Assembly (NCBI RefSeq): GCF_900156425.1
Contig: NZ_FTNO01000001.1
Location: 1,178,001 to 1,242,000 of the forward strand
Length of the DNA: 64,000 bases
Direction: 5' to 3'
Origin: Haladaptatus litoreus
GTDB lineage: Archaea > Halobacteriota > Halobacteria > Halobacteriales > Haladaptataceae
Part shown: piece after piece, positions 26,317 through 34,953 of the stretch
Layout: every line of letters starts with the position of its first letter
Numbering within the stretch: the stretch's first letter is position 1
The notes under the pieces: generated by a model
Database searches by the model: none
Told to the model about the DNA's origin: nothing
What the model saw: the letters and a program-made list of their open reading frames with translations, nothing else
Position numbers and translations under genes: made by a program

Positions 26317-27158
26317 TCGTCCTCACCCCGCGATTGAATCGTTTCCATTCTCCTGTCGAGTTCCTCTTTCAGTTTGGGATTGTGTTCGCCCGAATAGTGG
26401 TCGATTCGCGCGCCGATGACGAGTTTGCCCGACAGCGTGCGGGCCGCCGACCCGCGCTCGGCGGGTGGTGTTTTGCGAACGTCCTCGTGCGTGTAGATGA
26501 TGCCGTGTTTCGGCGAGGACGCATGTCCCCGGAGATGTGCGAACAGGGCGTTTTCGGCACCCAACACCTGCACCGTCCCACCGGGCATCTTCGCCAGCGA
26601 TTCGAGGCCGCCCGCCAGCGCGATGAGTCGCGCGGCGAGCACCGGCCCTGCGAGGTCGGCGAGGTTCGGCGCGACTGCTGGCGCTTGTCGCTCGACAAAA
26701 CTCCGGAGGTCGTCGCGCTCGTCCGCGAGGTCTGCGACCCGCCGGGCTAAAGACACTACCTGCTCTTCGACCGGCGTTTCCGGGTCGGTTTCCGCGAGTT
26801 CCGTGGCGTAGTCGATACCCGTTCCGGCGTCGGCGTAGAGGGTTCCGGCCCACTCGGCGACTCGTTCGGCGAGTTCGTTCGCCTCGGATTCACAGTCGTC
26901 CATCGCGCGAACCGCGTGCACGAGTTGCTGGTCGTCCGCTCGTTCGCGCTCCGTCACGGCCTCGCGGGTCGCCCGGATGCTAGCCGACCTGAGTTTTGCG
27001 TAGTAGTCCGATTCGTCCTCCGCAAAGCCGGATTCGACGGCTTCGCCGGGCCAGTCCGCCGGGGCGTCCGCGCTCCCCTCGCGGATTGCTCGCGCGCCCG
27101 CGTCCGTGTCGTCCGGCGAGACGCCTGCGAACCACCCGTCGGCGTCTGATTCGGTCAT
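26313..27158 (-). CDS. nop5: Nop5/Nop56-58 C/D box sRNP scaffold
   Basis: A 281-residue Nop domain protein that bridges fibrillarin and L7Ae on box C/D guide RNAs. A coiled-coil middle (RVADLADERDDLRSFVERQ) precedes the NOP domain with MPGGTVQVLGAENALFAHLR and PKHGIIYTHEDVR, which touches the RNA. Length is shorter than in methanogens because the N-terminal domain is reduced, as usual in haloarchaea. The frame is open far upstream (to 27404), but the start at 27158 has a perfect TATA 27 bases before it. Confidence 0.93.
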   Translation of the reverse strand: MTESDADGWFAGVSPDDTDAGARAIREGSADAPADWPGEAVESGFAEDESDYYAKLRSASIRATREAVTERERADDQQLVHAVRAMDDCESEANELAERVAEWAGTLYADAGTGIDYATELAETDPETPVEEQVVSLARRVADLADERDDLRSFVERQAPAVAPNLADLAGPVLAARLIALAGGLESLAKMPGGTVQVLGAENALFAHLRGHASSPKHGIIYTHEDVRKTPPAERGSAARTLSGKLVIGARIDHYSGEHNPKLKEELDRRMETIQSRGEDE

Positions 27159-27182
27159 GTCCGTGGGTTGTTCGGCGTCTCG

Positions 27183-27188
27183 TTTAAA
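27183..27188 (-). promoter_or_regulatory. TATA box for nop5-flpA
   Basis: TTTAAA centred 27 bases before the nop5 ATG at 27158. Confidence 0.6.
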
Positions 27189-27348
27189 CCTACGTTTACG
27201 CCTTGCTCGACGAGATTCTGGGAGAGGGATGGCTGTTGGTGATTTGCGAATCGGGTAGTTCTTCAACAGAGGCTTTGTTTCGTGATTTCTTCGCTCTGTG
27301 TTGCTTCGATTTGTCACGTGGTCTGAACTTTCGCTGGAATGCTGTTCG

Positions 27349-27738
27349 CGAATCACGCCTCCAAATACCGCCACCGCACCGCAACCGCCCACAGGCCTCC
27401 CCAACCGATTCCGTTCCTCACTGCGTTCCGGTACCTGCGGGCCACGGCCGCAGGTCAGCGAGTCGCTTCGCGTCTCGCAAGCCTCATCCCTCGCACGGTT
27501 TCATCTCGACTTCTCGGAGGACTGCTCGCGGTTGCACCGCTCGCATTCGAGATTTCACAGAAATCTCGCTCTCCTCGAAGCCTCGCCAGCGCGCGCCACA
27601 TTGCTCGACTGACCAGCCGCAAGGATGCGCCAGCGCGTTCGTACGAATGCCGAACGCCAGTGAGGCGTGAGTGCACTCCCGCGCTGGCGGGGAGGGGTGG
27701 GGACACTGCGGCGGCGGTTTCATTGGAGTCGTGACTTC
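27349..27738. repeat. Dispersed intergenic repeat, copy B
   Basis: A 390-base non-coding element with inverted ends CGAATCACG (27349) and CGTGACTTC (27730). It carries CCTCCCCAACCGATTCC at 27396-27412, identical to copy A and to the inverted right arm of copy C, and GCGCGCCAC inside. A perfect hairpin CGAGATTTC/GAAATCTCG with a 3-base loop is at 27548-27568. The interior is more diverged than in A and C. The remaining parts of the gap 27159-27930 hold the nop5 promoter and no gene. Confidence 0.7.
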
Positions 27739-27930
27739 CTAGCGACACAGTAACGAATCATCGAAGCAACCAACCAGAACCGAGATCCGTCGAACTGTTC
27801 ATGGGGCAATTCAATCCCTTAGGAGCCAATACAAACCACAGGACTCCAAAAACAAAGTTCTCGAAAAACCTCATCCAACCATTCCTACCGCGATGACAGT
27901 CGTTAAGGTACATCCCCAGAGTTGGCACCT

Positions 27931-28704
27931 ATGGCTGGTCTCTACGCGCATCCTGACTACTACGAAATCGCCTTCGACTTTCGCGATGTCGCCGCCGAAG
28001 TGGATTTCTTCGAAAGCTGTATCGACCGATTTGGAAACGGACTCTCGAACACGAACTCCGTGCTCGAAGTCGCCTGCGGGCCGTCACCCTACCTCCTCGA
28101 ACTCGATACCCGGGGATACGATTTCACTGGTCTCGACAATGCCGGGGAGATGATTTCACACTCCATCGAAAAGGCCCGCGACAACGACATCGAAGCGACC
28201 TTCCTCCGGCGGGATATGGCCGATTTCTACCTTCTCGACCGCGTCGATTTCGCTTTCTGCGCCCTCGGGTCGCTCTATCTGGACTCCAACGACGCGCTTC
28301 GGTCGCACCTCGACTCCGTCGCGGACGCACTGACGCCGGGGTCGCTCTACTGTATCGACGGCTCAATCGACTTCCCCGGCGGGACGTCCTCGCAACACGA
28401 ATGGGAGACGACGCGCGGCGACACAACTGTCGAGTTCTGTATCGACCAGCAACCGACCAACGTCGCGGAGCAGTTGGTTCGCCAGACGATTACGACGACG
28501 GTGACCGATGGCGAGGAGACACGCCGATTTCGCGAAGAGTACGAAATTAAGACCTTCGCACCCCAAGAGTTCTGCATGGTCGTTGAAGAGAGCGATTTCG
28601 AGCACGTCGGCTGGTTCGACAGTTTCGACCTCTCGAAACCAGTTTCTGAGTGCGAACCGGGAACGCTTCATCGCCCGATGACGATTCTGCGGAAACGAGA
28701 CTGA
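27931..28704 (+). CDS. Class I SAM-dependent methyltransferase
   Basis: A 257-residue methyltransferase. Motif I is VLEVACGPSPYLLELD, motif post-I FTGLDNAGEM, motif II region VDFAFCALGSLYL and motif III LTPGSLYCIDGSID. A C-terminal beta extension (TTTVTDGEETRRFREEYEI) may contact the substrate, which is unknown. ATG 27931 is preferred over an upstream TTG. The DNA-repair gene starts 26 bases downstream, same strand. Confidence 0.88.
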   Translation: MAGLYAHPDYYEIAFDFRDVAAEVDFFESCIDRFGNGLSNTNSVLEVACGPSPYLLELDTRGYDFTGLDNAGEMISHSIEKARDNDIEATFLRRDMADFYLLDRVDFAFCALGSLYLDSNDALRSHLDSVADALTPGSLYCIDGSIDFPGGTSSQHEWETTRGDTTVEFCIDQQPTNVAEQLVRQTITTTVTDGEETRRFREEYEIKTFAPQEFCMVVEESDFEHVGWFDSFDLSKPVSECEPGTLHRPMTILRKRD

Positions 28705-28730
28705 AAATCCAGACGAAACATACGAAACCA

Positions 28731-29135
28731 ATGATGCAAACCGAAATGTGGGACTGGCAGGTCGAAATCGACGAGTCACTCGTTTCTGCCTCTCCGGACG
28801 AAATTCGAGCACAGATAGCGGAGTACGAGCGCAGTGACCGCGACGAGTTCGACCTCGAAGTCGAATTTCCGGAGTCGTTCACCGGACAGGTCATGGCCGC
28901 GATGGCCGAAATTCCGCGCGGCGAGACACGAACCTACGGCGACATCGCCGAAACGCTCGACACCGCCGCAATCGCCGTCGGACAGGCCTGCGGCCGAAAT
29001 CCTGTTCCGGTCGTCGTCCCGTGCCATCGCATCGTCGCGGCGGATGGACTAGGCGGTTACTCCGGCGGCAAAGGCGACCGATTGACGCTCAAAAAACGAC
29101 TGCTCGACCTCGAATCCGAATCCGAATCGCGGTAG
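28731..29135 (+). CDS. ogt: Methylated-DNA--protein-cysteine methyltransferase-like
   Basis: A 134-residue alkyltransferase that removes methyl groups from O6-methylguanine by suicide transfer. The active-site motif is VVPCHRIV (Cys acceptor), with the upstream helix IAVGQACGRNPVPV and the Arg finger in the winged helix AEIPRGETRTYGDIAE. The Asn hinge and GGYSGGK segment are also present. Starts at 28731, 28734 or 28746 are all possible. It is convergent with ywbE with no gap between the stops. Confidence 0.9.
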   Translation: MMQTEMWDWQVEIDESLVSASPDEIRAQIAEYERSDRDEFDLEVEFPESFTGQVMAAMAEIPRGETRTYGDIAETLDTAAIAVGQACGRNPVPVVVPCHRIVAADGLGGYSGGKGDRLTLKKRLLDLESESESR

Positions 29136-29345
29136 CTACTCCGGAACGACGCTTTTCACGCGGCCGGTGATTCCCGATTCCAGTTCGACTTTGACGCCGC
29201 CGGGTTCGGTGTGTTCTTCGGAGAGAATCTTCGCGATGTTCCCCTGAATCGGGTCTGCTTCGTCCGCGTTCTCGGCGTTCGTCTGCTCGATTTCGACGGC
29301 CATTCCTCTGCGCAGTTCCTCTCGCGTCGGTCTATCTGCGGACAT
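29136..29345 (-). CDS. ywbE: YwbE-family protein
   Basis: A 69-residue protein of the YwbE (DUF2196) family, a small beta-barrel with a predicted RNA or DNA binding role but no proven function. Family segments are REELRRGMAVEIEQ, IQGNIAKILSEEHTEPGGVKVEL and the closing GITGRVKSVV. Confidence 0.85.
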   Translation of the reverse strand: MSADRPTREELRRGMAVEIEQTNAENADEADPIQGNIAKILSEEHTEPGGVKVELESGITGRVKSVVPE

Positions 29346-29587
29346 ACGTGAGGCGTACAGCAGTCCGAATAAAGAACGTGATGGCCCGGATTGTCCGGGA
29401 CGTATCTGTGCATGGTAAGGTATGACTTAACAATATATTTAATTCACCTACAAAAGGGTTATAACAAAGTGGTTCGTAGCGATAGTCGCGGCGCCATCAT
29501 CCCCCTTTCCCCCGAACACTGCAACCCGGTAGCGACCGCTGTCCGTCGCCTGTGTGTGCTGAAGAACAAATCCGAATACGACAACCG

Positions 29588-29755
29588 TTACTCGAACTTC
29601 TCGAACGGCTGTTCACAGCCATCGCAGAAGTGCATCGACCGGCAGAGCGACGGCCCTTTCGGGTGTTCGCGGTAGGTGTCCGTCGAACCGCAGTAGGGAC
29701 ACTCTGCGCCTTTGTCTTCCCCGCTCGTCGTCACGCTGGGGTCGAGTCGTCTCAT
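29588..29755 (-). CDS. Zn-ribbon half of PaaD, separate gene
   Basis: A 55-residue protein matching the C-terminal zinc ribbon of bacterial PaaD: CPYCGSTDTYREHPKGPSLCRSMHFCDGC, read as CPYC, then SLCRS and CDGC, ending in PFEKFE. Its ATG overlaps the paaD stop as ATGA, so it is co-translated. It would supply the cluster or metal-binding end of the PaaD function in maturation of the PaaA di-iron centre. Haloarchaeal genomes sometimes label it PaaE, but it is unrelated to the bacterial PaaE reductase. Confidence 0.85.
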   Translation of the reverse strand: MRRLDPSVTTSGEDKGAECPYCGSTDTYREHPKGPSLCRSMHFCDGCEQPFEKFE

Positions 29756-30201
29756 ATGCTTAGCCCAAAGTCGCGCAGGTCGTCTTTGCCCTGTTCTGTG
29801 ACCATCTCGATAGACCACGGCGGATTCCAGACGAGTTCGAGGTCGGCATCTTCGACGCCATCGACGTCGGCGACTGCTTCCTCGATTTCCTCGGTCAGCA
29901 TCTTTCGTGCCGGGCATCCGGTGTAGGTGAGGGTCATGATGACCGTCGCCGAATCTCCCTCCATCTGAACACCGTAAATCAGTCCCAAATCAACGATACT
30001 GATTGGCATCTCTGGGTCTTCGATGTCGTAGAGGGCGTCCCAAACGCGCTTTTCGAGTCCGGTCGCTCCCTCGCCCGTTGCGGGCAGTTCCTCCGGAGAC
30101 TGCCCGCTCTCCGAATAGTCGGTGTAGGCGCAAGCCGTTGGTTCCGACTCGATGTCGTATTCTGCCGAGTCCGTTTCGTGTGCTTGTGGTTCGTTACTCA
30201 T
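29752..30201 (-). CDS. paaD: PaaD-like MIP18 protein (N-terminal half of PaaD)
   Basis: A 149-residue protein with the MIP18/DUF59 fold: KRVWDALYDIEDPEMPISIVDLG, VIMTLTYTGCPARKMLTEEIEEAV and LVWNPPWSIEMVT, with Cys in TGCPA as expected for Fe-S assembly factors. The N-terminal 45 residues are a variable acidic extension. It is the fourth gene of the paa operon, 28 bases after paaC. It should assist loading of the PaaA di-iron centre. Confidence 0.9.
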   Translation of the reverse strand: MSNEPQAHETDSAEYDIESEPTACAYTDYSESGQSPEELPATGEGATGLEKRVWDALYDIEDPEMPISIVDLGLIYGVQMEGDSATVIMTLTYTGCPARKMLTEEIEEAVADVDGVEDADLELVWNPPWSIEMVTEQGKDDLRDFGLSI

Positions 30202-30229
30202 GGTGGTATTCGATGGTCACTTTGACCAG

Positions 30230-31078
30230 TTATTCTTCATCGTCGGGGTCTGCCATGATGCGGTGGGCTTCGCTTCGCCCGAGTTCTCGGTACGACCGCG
30301 TCATGTCGTCATGCAGGTCTGCCCAGTCGTCGGTGTGGCTTCCGTCGCGTCCGAGATGCTCGGGAAGCAGTTCGTCCGGATTGCCATCCTGAATTTCTTC
30401 AGGTACTTCCACGCCAAGCGATGCGAGGAACGGAACGACGGTGTCGAGCCACTGCTCGCGCATGGAGTCGAGCGACTCGGTTCGAATCCCCAAATCGTCG
30501 ATTTCCGGACTCGCATCGCCGTCCTCGAACAGCGTCAGCGCGTAGGGGAACAGTCGGTCAACCGCCGACTGCACGCGCTCCGTTCCCTCGTCGTCGCTCG
30601 TCAACCGTTCGAGCCAGTTCTGAGCGTGTTCGAGGTGGTAGTTCTCCTCGGAGAGGATTTTCGCGACCCTGTCCGCGATTCGCGGATAGGACGTGTCTTC
30701 GAGGGCTTCGAGGCGCAGTTTTTCGGCCACGTCGTAGAAGTATCCGCGGACGATAGCGTCGGCCCAGTCGCCCGATTCGAACGGCAGTTCCACGAACGTC
30801 GCGTGTCGGAAGTCGCTCGGGTCGCGCTCGAAGATGAGTTCGGATTCGGTGTAGCCGAAGTCCTGAAGCAGGTCGTACCAGAGGCGGGCGTGCCCGAGTT
30901 CGTCCTGCGCGATGTTCGAGATGGCGAGGTCGGATTCGAGCGTCGGCGCGCGAACCTGCCATTCGGTGTAGCGCTCCGCGAGGACGAGTTCGTCGTCCGC
31001 GAGGCGGTAGAGCAGGGATTCGACTGCTGCCTGCTCATCGTCACTCAGTTCCTCCGGCCCGGCGAGTTGTGCGGACAT
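30230..31078 (-). CDS. paaC: Phenylacetyl-CoA epoxidase structural subunit PaaC
   Basis: A 282-residue ferritin-like four-helix protein that pairs with PaaA in the 1,2-phenylacetyl-CoA epoxidase. Segments: VLAERYTEWQVRAPTLESDLAISNIAQDELGHARLWY (read as TEWQVRAPTLE and QDELGHARLWY) and KILSEENYHLEHAQNWLERL. It overlaps paaB by one base (TAATG) with a GAGGT ribosome site upstream. Residues that would bind iron are partly replaced, as in other PaaC proteins. Confidence 0.95.
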   Translation of the reverse strand: MSAQLAGPEELSDDEQAAVESLLYRLADDELVLAERYTEWQVRAPTLESDLAISNIAQDELGHARLWYDLLQDFGYTESELIFERDPSDFRHATFVELPFESGDWADAIVRGYFYDVAEKLRLEALEDTSYPRIADRVAKILSEENYHLEHAQNWLERLTSDDEGTERVQSAVDRLFPYALTLFEDGDASPEIDDLGIRTESLDSMREQWLDTVVPFLASLGVEVPEEIQDGNPDELLPEHLGRDGSHTDDWADLHDDMTRSYRELGRSEAHRIMADPDDEE

Positions 31079-31398
31079 TATGCTTTACCTCTCTCACGGT
31101 CAGCTTTCTCCTGTTCCGCCTCGGAATCCGCGATTTCCTCTGCGAAACTGGAGTCGATACGGTTGTACGCCATCACCCAGCGATAGGATTTGTCCGTCGT
31201 GCCGCCGAACGCAGTATCGTCGGCATCGACTTCGGCGATTTCGTCCTTCGGGACGACCCAAATGCTGTTGGTTGGCTTGCGTCGCCCGTGCTGAATCTGG
31301 GCGAACATGAGTGCCATGTCGCGGTCGGGCGCGTGGACATTTCCGCAGTGGGTGTGATACTTGCCTGCTTCGTCTTGTCGGAACACTTCCCAAATCAT
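31078..31398 (-). CDS. paaB: Phenylacetyl-CoA epoxidase subunit PaaB
   Basis: A 106-residue small subunit that bridges the PaaAC heterodimers. Typical segments are MIWEVFRQDEAGKYHTHCGNVHAPDRDMAL, read here as MIWEVFRQ and HCGNVHAPD, then SIWVVPKDEI. It starts 1 base after the paaA stop. Confidence 0.95.
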   Translation of the reverse strand: MIWEVFRQDEAGKYHTHCGNVHAPDRDMALMFAQIQHGRRKPTNSIWVVPKDEIAEVDADDTAFGGTTDKSYRWVMAYNRIDSSFAEEIADSEAEQEKADRERGKA

Positions 31399-31399
31399 G

Positions 31400-32341
31400 T
31401 TAATCGGCCGCCACCGGGGTGTGCGAGTTGCCCGTTTCCCAGTCGTCCATCACGTCACGAACCCATTCGACTGCGTCCTGTGCGTTCTTTCGGCCGTTTA
31501 TCTGGCCGACGCCGGGTTCGTAGCTGTTTTTGGCGATTTGGAAGAACTCGTCCCAGTCGAGGTCGTCTTCGCGCACCTTGTACGTGTTCGTCTCCTCGTC
31601 GTACTCGATACGCGGTTCGTCTGGAACCTCCAATCCGTACTTCTTCGCCTTCGGAATGTAGGCGTTGAGGAACGCGTTCCGGAGGTCGTCGTTCGACATC
31701 GTCTTCAGGCCGACGTCGGCGGAGAAGTCGTGGTGGGTACTCTTGTCGTTGGTCGGGCCGAAGAACTGGATGATGCGCGGCCACCATTCCTCGAAGGCGT
31801 CCTGCATGAGTTCCTGTTCTTTCTTCGAACCCATCGCGAGTTCGCGCATGATGTCCTCGCCGTGTTTGACGTGGAATCCTTCCTCGAAACACACCTTGTC
31901 CATCGCGTGGGCGTAGGGTTCCCAACTCGTGCGTTTCAGGGTTGCCTGTCGGCGCATCGCGGCACCGTCAACGAAGAAGGCAATCATCGGCGTCTCCCAC
32001 CACTTTTCCATCTTGTAATGGAAGCAGTTGAGGAACTTGCCCTCCCCGTTCGCCAACTCGTCAAGCATCTGTTCGCGGGTTTTGATGCCGAGCGATTCCG
32101 CGGCGCGGTAGAGCAGTTGGCCGTGGCCGATTTCGTCCTGTACCTTCGCACTGCACGCCAGTTTTCGGTCGAGGCTCGGTGCCTGCCGGATGAACGGCCG
32201 TTCGAGGTACGCACCCATGATTTCGGAGTTCGCGTGGAACTGAATCATGCGAGTTGCGGCTTTGCGGTACTCCTCCGGCATGTCGTCCTTAGGACTGAAC
32301 TGCCGGGGGCCCGCCCGCTCTTTGACGGTGTCTAAATCCAT
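31400..32341 (-). CDS. paaA: Phenylacetyl-CoA epoxidase catalytic subunit PaaA
   Basis: A 313-residue di-iron monooxygenase subunit that converts phenylacetyl-CoA to the ring-1,2-epoxide with O2. The ligand motifs are in MIQFHANSEIMGAYLE, VQDEIGHGQLLYRAAESLG and FEEGFHVKHGEDIM, giving the ExxH pairs expected. ATG 32341 is chosen; a GTG at 32347 is an alternative. It is first in the operon paaABCD-ribbon and diverges from a Bat-type regulator. Confidence 0.95.
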   Translation of the reverse strand: MDLDTVKERAGPRQFSPKDDMPEEYRKAATRMIQFHANSEIMGAYLERPFIRQAPSLDRKLACSAKVQDEIGHGQLLYRAAESLGIKTREQMLDELANGEGKFLNCFHYKMEKWWETPMIAFFVDGAAMRRQATLKRTSWEPYAHAMDKVCFEEGFHVKHGEDIMRELAMGSKKEQELMQDAFEEWWPRIIQFFGPTNDKSTHHDFSADVGLKTMSNDDLRNAFLNAYIPKAKKYGLEVPDEPRIEYDEETNTYKVREDDLDWDEFFQIAKNSYEPGVGQINGRKNAQDAVEWVRDVMDDWETGNSHTPVAAD

Positions 32342-32393
32342 ATCCACATCTTACATGCCCCGACCCATACCATTTCACCCGTTCATAGACTGG

Positions 32394-32403
32394 GTTTAAA
32401 TAC
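32394..32403 (+). promoter_or_regulatory. TATA box for the paa-linked regulator
   Basis: GTTTAAATAC centred 27 bases before ATG 32426. The paaA promoter must lie in the same 84-base gap, so regulation of both strands from here is plausible. Confidence 0.55.
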
Positions 32404-32425
32404 TAGAAATTCATATGACTCTGCA

Positions 32426-33067
32426 ATGATAGACGAGTGTCTCGTCGTCGAATTTGTGGTCACGGGGGACGATTGTCCACTCGCCGAGGCGTCAAAAGCG
32501 ACTGGCGTCCATATCGACTGCCAACCTCCACAGCACAGAGACGACGGCTATGCTCTCTTGCGATTTAGCACACCAAAAGAAAGCGATGGTCTTGACGATT
32601 TTCTCAATGCAGACGACCGTATTCGGTATCTTCACGTCTCTACGACCGACGGCAGACAGAACTTCAGATGCCTCTCGAAACATCCCTGCGTCGTTCACGA
32701 ACTCACCAACGTCGGATTCATGGCCGAGTCGCTTCGCTATCGTGACGGCAGTGCGACTTTCACGGGTGCGGTCGTGGGTCACGACGTACTCCAAGGTGTC
32801 CTCGAAGCGGCAGGCGAGACTGTCGGAATGCAGTTGCAGCGCATTCACCAACTCGGTTCCGAGGACGAGCACGTCGTCGCCCAACAGTGGGACGTAACGC
32901 CAGCGCAGGAACGTGCTCTGCGAACAGCCTCGGAAATGGGCTATTTCGGTGTCCCCCGAAAAACCACCGCGAGTGAAGTTGCCGAAAAGCTCGGCATTAG
33001 CAAATCGGCCTTTTTAGAACGGATTCACCGCGCCGAACGTTCGCTGTTCTCGCAGATGTTCGCCTAA
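32426..33067 (+). CDS. Bat-type HTH_10 regulator, divergent from paa operon
   Basis: A 213-residue regulator. The HTH_10 domain at the C-terminus contains VTPAQERALRTASEMGYFGVPR and the recognition helix LGISKSAFLERIHRAERSL. The N-terminal module (CLVVEFVVTGDDCPLAEAS) is typical of the family's sensing domain. Head-to-head position with paaA makes it the likely regulator of phenylacetate catabolism, but the effector is unknown. Its mRNA is leaderless. Confidence 0.88.
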   Translation: MIDECLVVEFVVTGDDCPLAEASKATGVHIDCQPPQHRDDGYALLRFSTPKESDGLDDFLNADDRIRYLHVSTTDGRQNFRCLSKHPCVVHELTNVGFMAESLRYRDGSATFTGAVVGHDVLQGVLEAAGETVGMQLQRIHQLGSEDEHVVAQQWDVTPAQERALRTASEMGYFGVPRKTTASEVAEKLGISKSAFLERIHRAERSLFSQMFA

Positions 33068-33139
33068 CCGTCTTTCGTCTCTCCTTTCTGAATATCACAC
33101 GTGTTATAAGAATATACGTAATCCAGCGGAAGTTTATTG

Positions 33140-33364
33140 GTGAATGGTATCATCGGATTTTTTACTGTGGTCTCTACAGACATCCCTCCGCATCCGGAGA
33201 TAACTCTCATCGTGCTCGGCTATTTAGCCATCGCGCAGGCCGAGCATCTTCCGGATGGGTTCTCGCTGGTGGGGTACGTGCTCGGATTTTTCCTTCTCGT
33301 TTTGATTCCGCTTCTCGCACTCGATGGCGGCAATTCGACTCCGACGGCCAGTAGGGCGAAATAG
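33140..33364 (+). CDS. Small two-helix membrane protein
   Basis: A 74-residue protein. One hydrophobic helix (EITLIVLGYLAIAQAE) and a second (LVGYVLGFFLLVLIPLLAL) are followed by a short polar tail. The start is GTG 33140, or TTG 33137. Function unknown; it lies between the paa regulator and yqeC on the same strand. Confidence 0.55.
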   Translation: MNGIIGFFTVVSTDIPPHPEITLIVLGYLAIAQAEHLPDGFSLVGYVLGFFLLVLIPLLALDGGNSTPTASRAK

Positions 33365-33384
33365 CTATTCGTCGAAATCGACGC

Positions 33385-34110
33385 ATGAATCTCGTGGCGG
33401 CGCTCTCCGCCGAATCGAGCATGCTCTGTGTCGTCGGGGCGGGCGGGAAGAAATCGACGCTGTACGCGCTGGCAAACCGTCTCGACCGAGCAGTCGTGAC
33501 GGCGACTGTTCGAATCCCTATTTTTGACGAGCACGTTGCCGATGTGCTCGTCACCGATTCACCACGAAAGGCACTCGAATCCATTTCGGAGTGGCCCGTC
33601 GGACTCGTACCGGAACAGGAGCGACCAGACCGCTATCGAGGGTACGACCCGGAAACGGTTGCATCGCTCGAAGGCTGTGATGCCGCCTCGATTCTCGTGA
33701 AAGCCGACGGTGCCCGCACTCGACTGCTGAAGGCCCCGAACGACCGGGAACCACAGCTACCGAGAAATACGGATGTCGTCGTTCCGATTGCGAGTGCTCG
33801 CGCGGTCGGGAAACCACTCACCGAAGAGTTCGTCCATCGGCCCGAGCGAGTAGCAGAGATAACCGACCGACGAATCGGAGAAGAAATCCGCGCGTCCGAC
33901 GTGGCCGCTGTGCTGGCGAGCGAACGTGGCGGGATGAAGGACGTTCCCAGCGGTGCGACTGTGATTCCCGTCGTGAACATGGTGGACGACGACGGATTGG
34001 AGAAAATCGGGAAAGAAATCGCAGAGCAGGTGCTATCGGAGGCGGACATTTCTCGCGTCGTTCTCACGCAGATGACGGCACAGAACTCGGTCGTCGCCGT
34101 CGTGGAGTAG
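33385..34110 (+). CDS. yqeC: YqeC-like molybdoenzyme accessory protein
   Basis: A 241-residue P-loop protein. Walker A is VGAGGKKST near residue 17, followed by LVKADGARTRLLKAPND, a segment distinctive for YqeC, and ASERGGMKDVPSGATVIPVVNMVDDD. YqeC is genetically linked to selenium-dependent molybdenum hydroxylases and xanthine-dehydrogenase-type enzymes, with a suggested role in maturing the Mo centre. Here it stands by mobA and Mo/W oxidoreductases, supporting a role in cofactor handling. Confidence 0.85.
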   Translation: MNLVAALSAESSMLCVVGAGGKKSTLYALANRLDRAVVTATVRIPIFDEHVADVLVTDSPRKALESISEWPVGLVPEQERPDRYRGYDPETVASLEGCDAASILVKADGARTRLLKAPNDREPQLPRNTDVVVPIASARAVGKPLTEEFVHRPERVAEITDRRIGEEIRASDVAAVLASERGGMKDVPSGATVIPVVNMVDDDGLEKIGKEIAEQVLSEADISRVVLTQMTAQNSVVAVVE

Positions 34111-34250
34111 CCGAGTCACTGTCAGTAGGGCGGACAGACGACACGAACGACGAGCAAAAGATTCGTGAAGCGATGTGTCGTACTCTCGCGGCTCGCTCCA
34201 CGGCGAACGTCAGCGCATGGCGTCGATGGCCGCGGTTTCCGTTATAAAAC

Positions 34251-34865
34251 TCAGGGTCGAAACCGCTGGACTGCGGCTTCGAACTCCGCTTTCGTGTTGA
34301 CGTTTTCGAACGACTCCAGCGATCCGTATTTTTGCAACTCCTCTTCCTCGACGACGACGTAGTCCAGTTCGAACAGCGGTTCGACGATTTTTCGCTTCTC
34401 TTCTCCGAGCGCAGTGTCACAGGCTTCGACCATCGGATTAGGTTCGTACACTGCGTGAGTCGTCTGAAACCAGCCGTCTCCGAGTCGCGGAACCGCGGCC
34501 TCGTGGCCTTCGGCTCTCTCAAAAAGGTAGTTCACGAGTTCCGAATCGACAAAGGGCATGTCGCAGGCGACGACGAAGGCGTATTCGTCGTCGCAGGCCG
34601 CGAGTCCGGTTCGAATGCCTGCCATCGGCCCTTGGTCGGGGTCGGAGTCGATGGCGAATTTCGTGGGGTTCGGGTAGTCGCACACTGCCTCTTCGATGGC
34701 ATCGCGCTGGTCTTCTCGGCAGTTGATAACGAGTTCGTCTACGACGCCCCCGATTCGGTCGGCAACCCGTCTGAGCATCGGAACGCCAGCGAGGTCGGCG
34801 ACTGCTTTGTCTTGCTCACCGAATCGGGTCGAACGACCGCCCGCGAGAATGACTCCTGCTGGCAT
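34251..34865 (-). CDS. mobA: Molybdenum cofactor guanylyltransferase MobA
   Basis: A 204-residue nucleotidyltransferase that attaches GMP to molybdopterin to make the bis-MGD type cofactor used by formate dehydrogenases. Motifs: VILAGGRSTRFGEQDKA at the N-terminus, with the GGxSxRxG loop and Lys, DSDPDQGPMAGIRTGL, and VVACDMPFVD with the metal Asp. It is divergent from the AOR gene. The formate-dehydrogenase-like enzyme 2 kb away would use its product. Confidence 0.93.
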   Translation of the reverse strand: MPAGVILAGGRSTRFGEQDKAVADLAGVPMLRRVADRIGGVVDELVINCREDQRDAIEEAVCDYPNPTKFAIDSDPDQGPMAGIRTGLAACDDEYAFVVACDMPFVDSELVNYLFERAEGHEAAVPRLGDGWFQTTHAVYEPNPMVEACDTALGEEKRKIVEPLFELDYVVVEEEELQKYGSLESFENVNTKAEFEAAVQRFRP

Positions 34866-34953
34866 CGTCCGGCGCTACGACGTGCGTCGATAAGTGCCTG
34901 TGGCTACCATGGCCGCGAGTGTTTTTGCCGCCCAGTTCCTCGATTCTATACGA

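Noticed and set aside
29391..29675. 94-codon plus-strand frame opposite the PaaD zinc-ribbon gene
   Set aside because: It overlaps the conserved zinc-ribbon gene and has no recognisable sequence.
30478..30500. tRNA-like GGTTCGAATCC string
   Set aside because: It is inside paaC codons and no acceptor or anticodon stem surrounds it.
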